A stretch of 35,174 bases of DNA, taken from NCBI GenBank assembly GCA_012517255.1, contig JAAYVH010000265.1, positions 1-35,174 on the forward strand. The letters are read 5' to 3'. Each line of letters starts with the position of its first letter. Position 1 is the stretch's first letter. The notes under the pieces were generated by a model, which made no database searches, was not told the origin of the DNA, and worked only from the letters and a program-made list of their open reading frames with translations. The DNA comes from Chthonomonadales bacterium (GTDB lineage Bacteria; Armatimonadota; Chthonomonadetes; Chthonomonadales; CAJBBX01). The translations under genes were made by a program, and so were the position numbers. Shown here piece after piece: positions 35,015 to 35,174 of the stretch.

Positions 35015-35174
35015 CTACTCGATGATCTTGGTTACGACGCCGGCGCCCACCGTGTGGCCGCCTTCGCGTACCGCAAAGCGAAGACCTTCCTGCATCGCGA
35101 TCGGCTGAATCAGCTCCGCCGTGATCGTGATGTTGTCGCCAGGCATCACCATCTCGACGCCCTCGGGAAGATGC
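35015..35174 (-). CDS. tuf: Elongation factor Tu, C-terminal fragment (runs off the window)
   Basis: The last 52 or so codons of EF-Tu are present: [51 protein letters not shown], the end of domain 3. The start lies beyond position 35174. EF-Tu brings aminoacyl-tRNA to the ribosome. tuf directly upstream of rpsJ indicates a joined str-S10 gene block. Confidence 0.96.
   Translation of the reverse strand, partial: HLPEGVEMVMPGDNITITAELIQPIAMQEGLRFAVREGGHTVGAGVVTKIIE

Overview
The window is GC-rich chromosomal DNA from a diderm bacterium. An OmpP1/FadL-type outer-membrane barrel with a signal peptide shows the outer membrane. The order secY-adk-map-infA-rpmJ-rpsM-rpsK-rpsD-rpoA-rplQ-truA-rplM-rpsI, with tuf directly before rpsJ, is the arrangement seen in Firmicutes, Chloroflexi, Deinococcus and relatives rather than in enteric bacteria. 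A diderm lineage with that order (for example Armatimonadota or a similar little-studied phylum) would fit, but the phylum is an inference. I see no rRNA, tRNA, CRISPR array, integrase or transposase.

Layout. (1) 1-460 is non-coding and repeat-rich: a 47-bp tandem REP-like repeat, a second inverted repeat and a terminator-like hairpin. (2) 461-1858 (-) is a tyrosine phenol-lyase. It is divergent, across an AT-rich regulatory region, from (3) a plus-strand cluster at 2082-9829: ArsR-type regulator, TusA-like sulfur carrier, degenerate MvhD-like protein, short HdrA/QmoA-like flavoprotein, full-length HdrA, small winged-helix protein, QmoC-like HdrC/cytochrome b membrane protein, DsrE2-like protein and an OmpP1/FadL porin. 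(4) 9996-11759 (+) is a solitary OLD-type ATPase with a TOPRIM-like C-terminus, bracketed by two near-identical 35-bp palindromic elements. (5) 11838-13956 (-) is a two-gene unit with a Gfo/Idh/MocA oxidoreductase and a sugar phosphate isomerase/epimerase. (6) 14399-35174 (-) is one very long run carrying the S10, spc and alpha ribosomal operons plus truA-rplM-rpsI. It starts beyond the right edge in tuf and ends at a GC-rich hairpin at 14399-14423.

How the genes work together. Region 3 looks like a Qmo/Hdr-type electron-transfer complex. Flavin and iron-sulfur subunits (HdrA-like pair, MvhD-like protein) would pass electrons to or from quinone through the QmoC-like membrane subunit. TusA and DsrE2 suggest that the electrons come from, or go to, protein-bound persulfide. 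No HdrB (CCG-domain) subunit and no APS reductase, sat or dsrAB lies in the window, so the substrate is open. The ArsR protein has cysteines in its recognition region and last helix and sits behind a dyad-rich promoter, so sulfur-responsive autoregulation is plausible.

The ribosomal region is canonical in content but has several oddities. An EF-G-like GTPase with altered guanine-recognition motifs is inserted between rplE and rpsN. Several ribosomal proteins and IF-1 carry low-complexity tails. Nearly every intercistronic spacer of about 50 nt or more holds a stem-loop, including a 47-nt hairpin at the rplX-rplE junction, the place where E. coli has its S8 translational control site.
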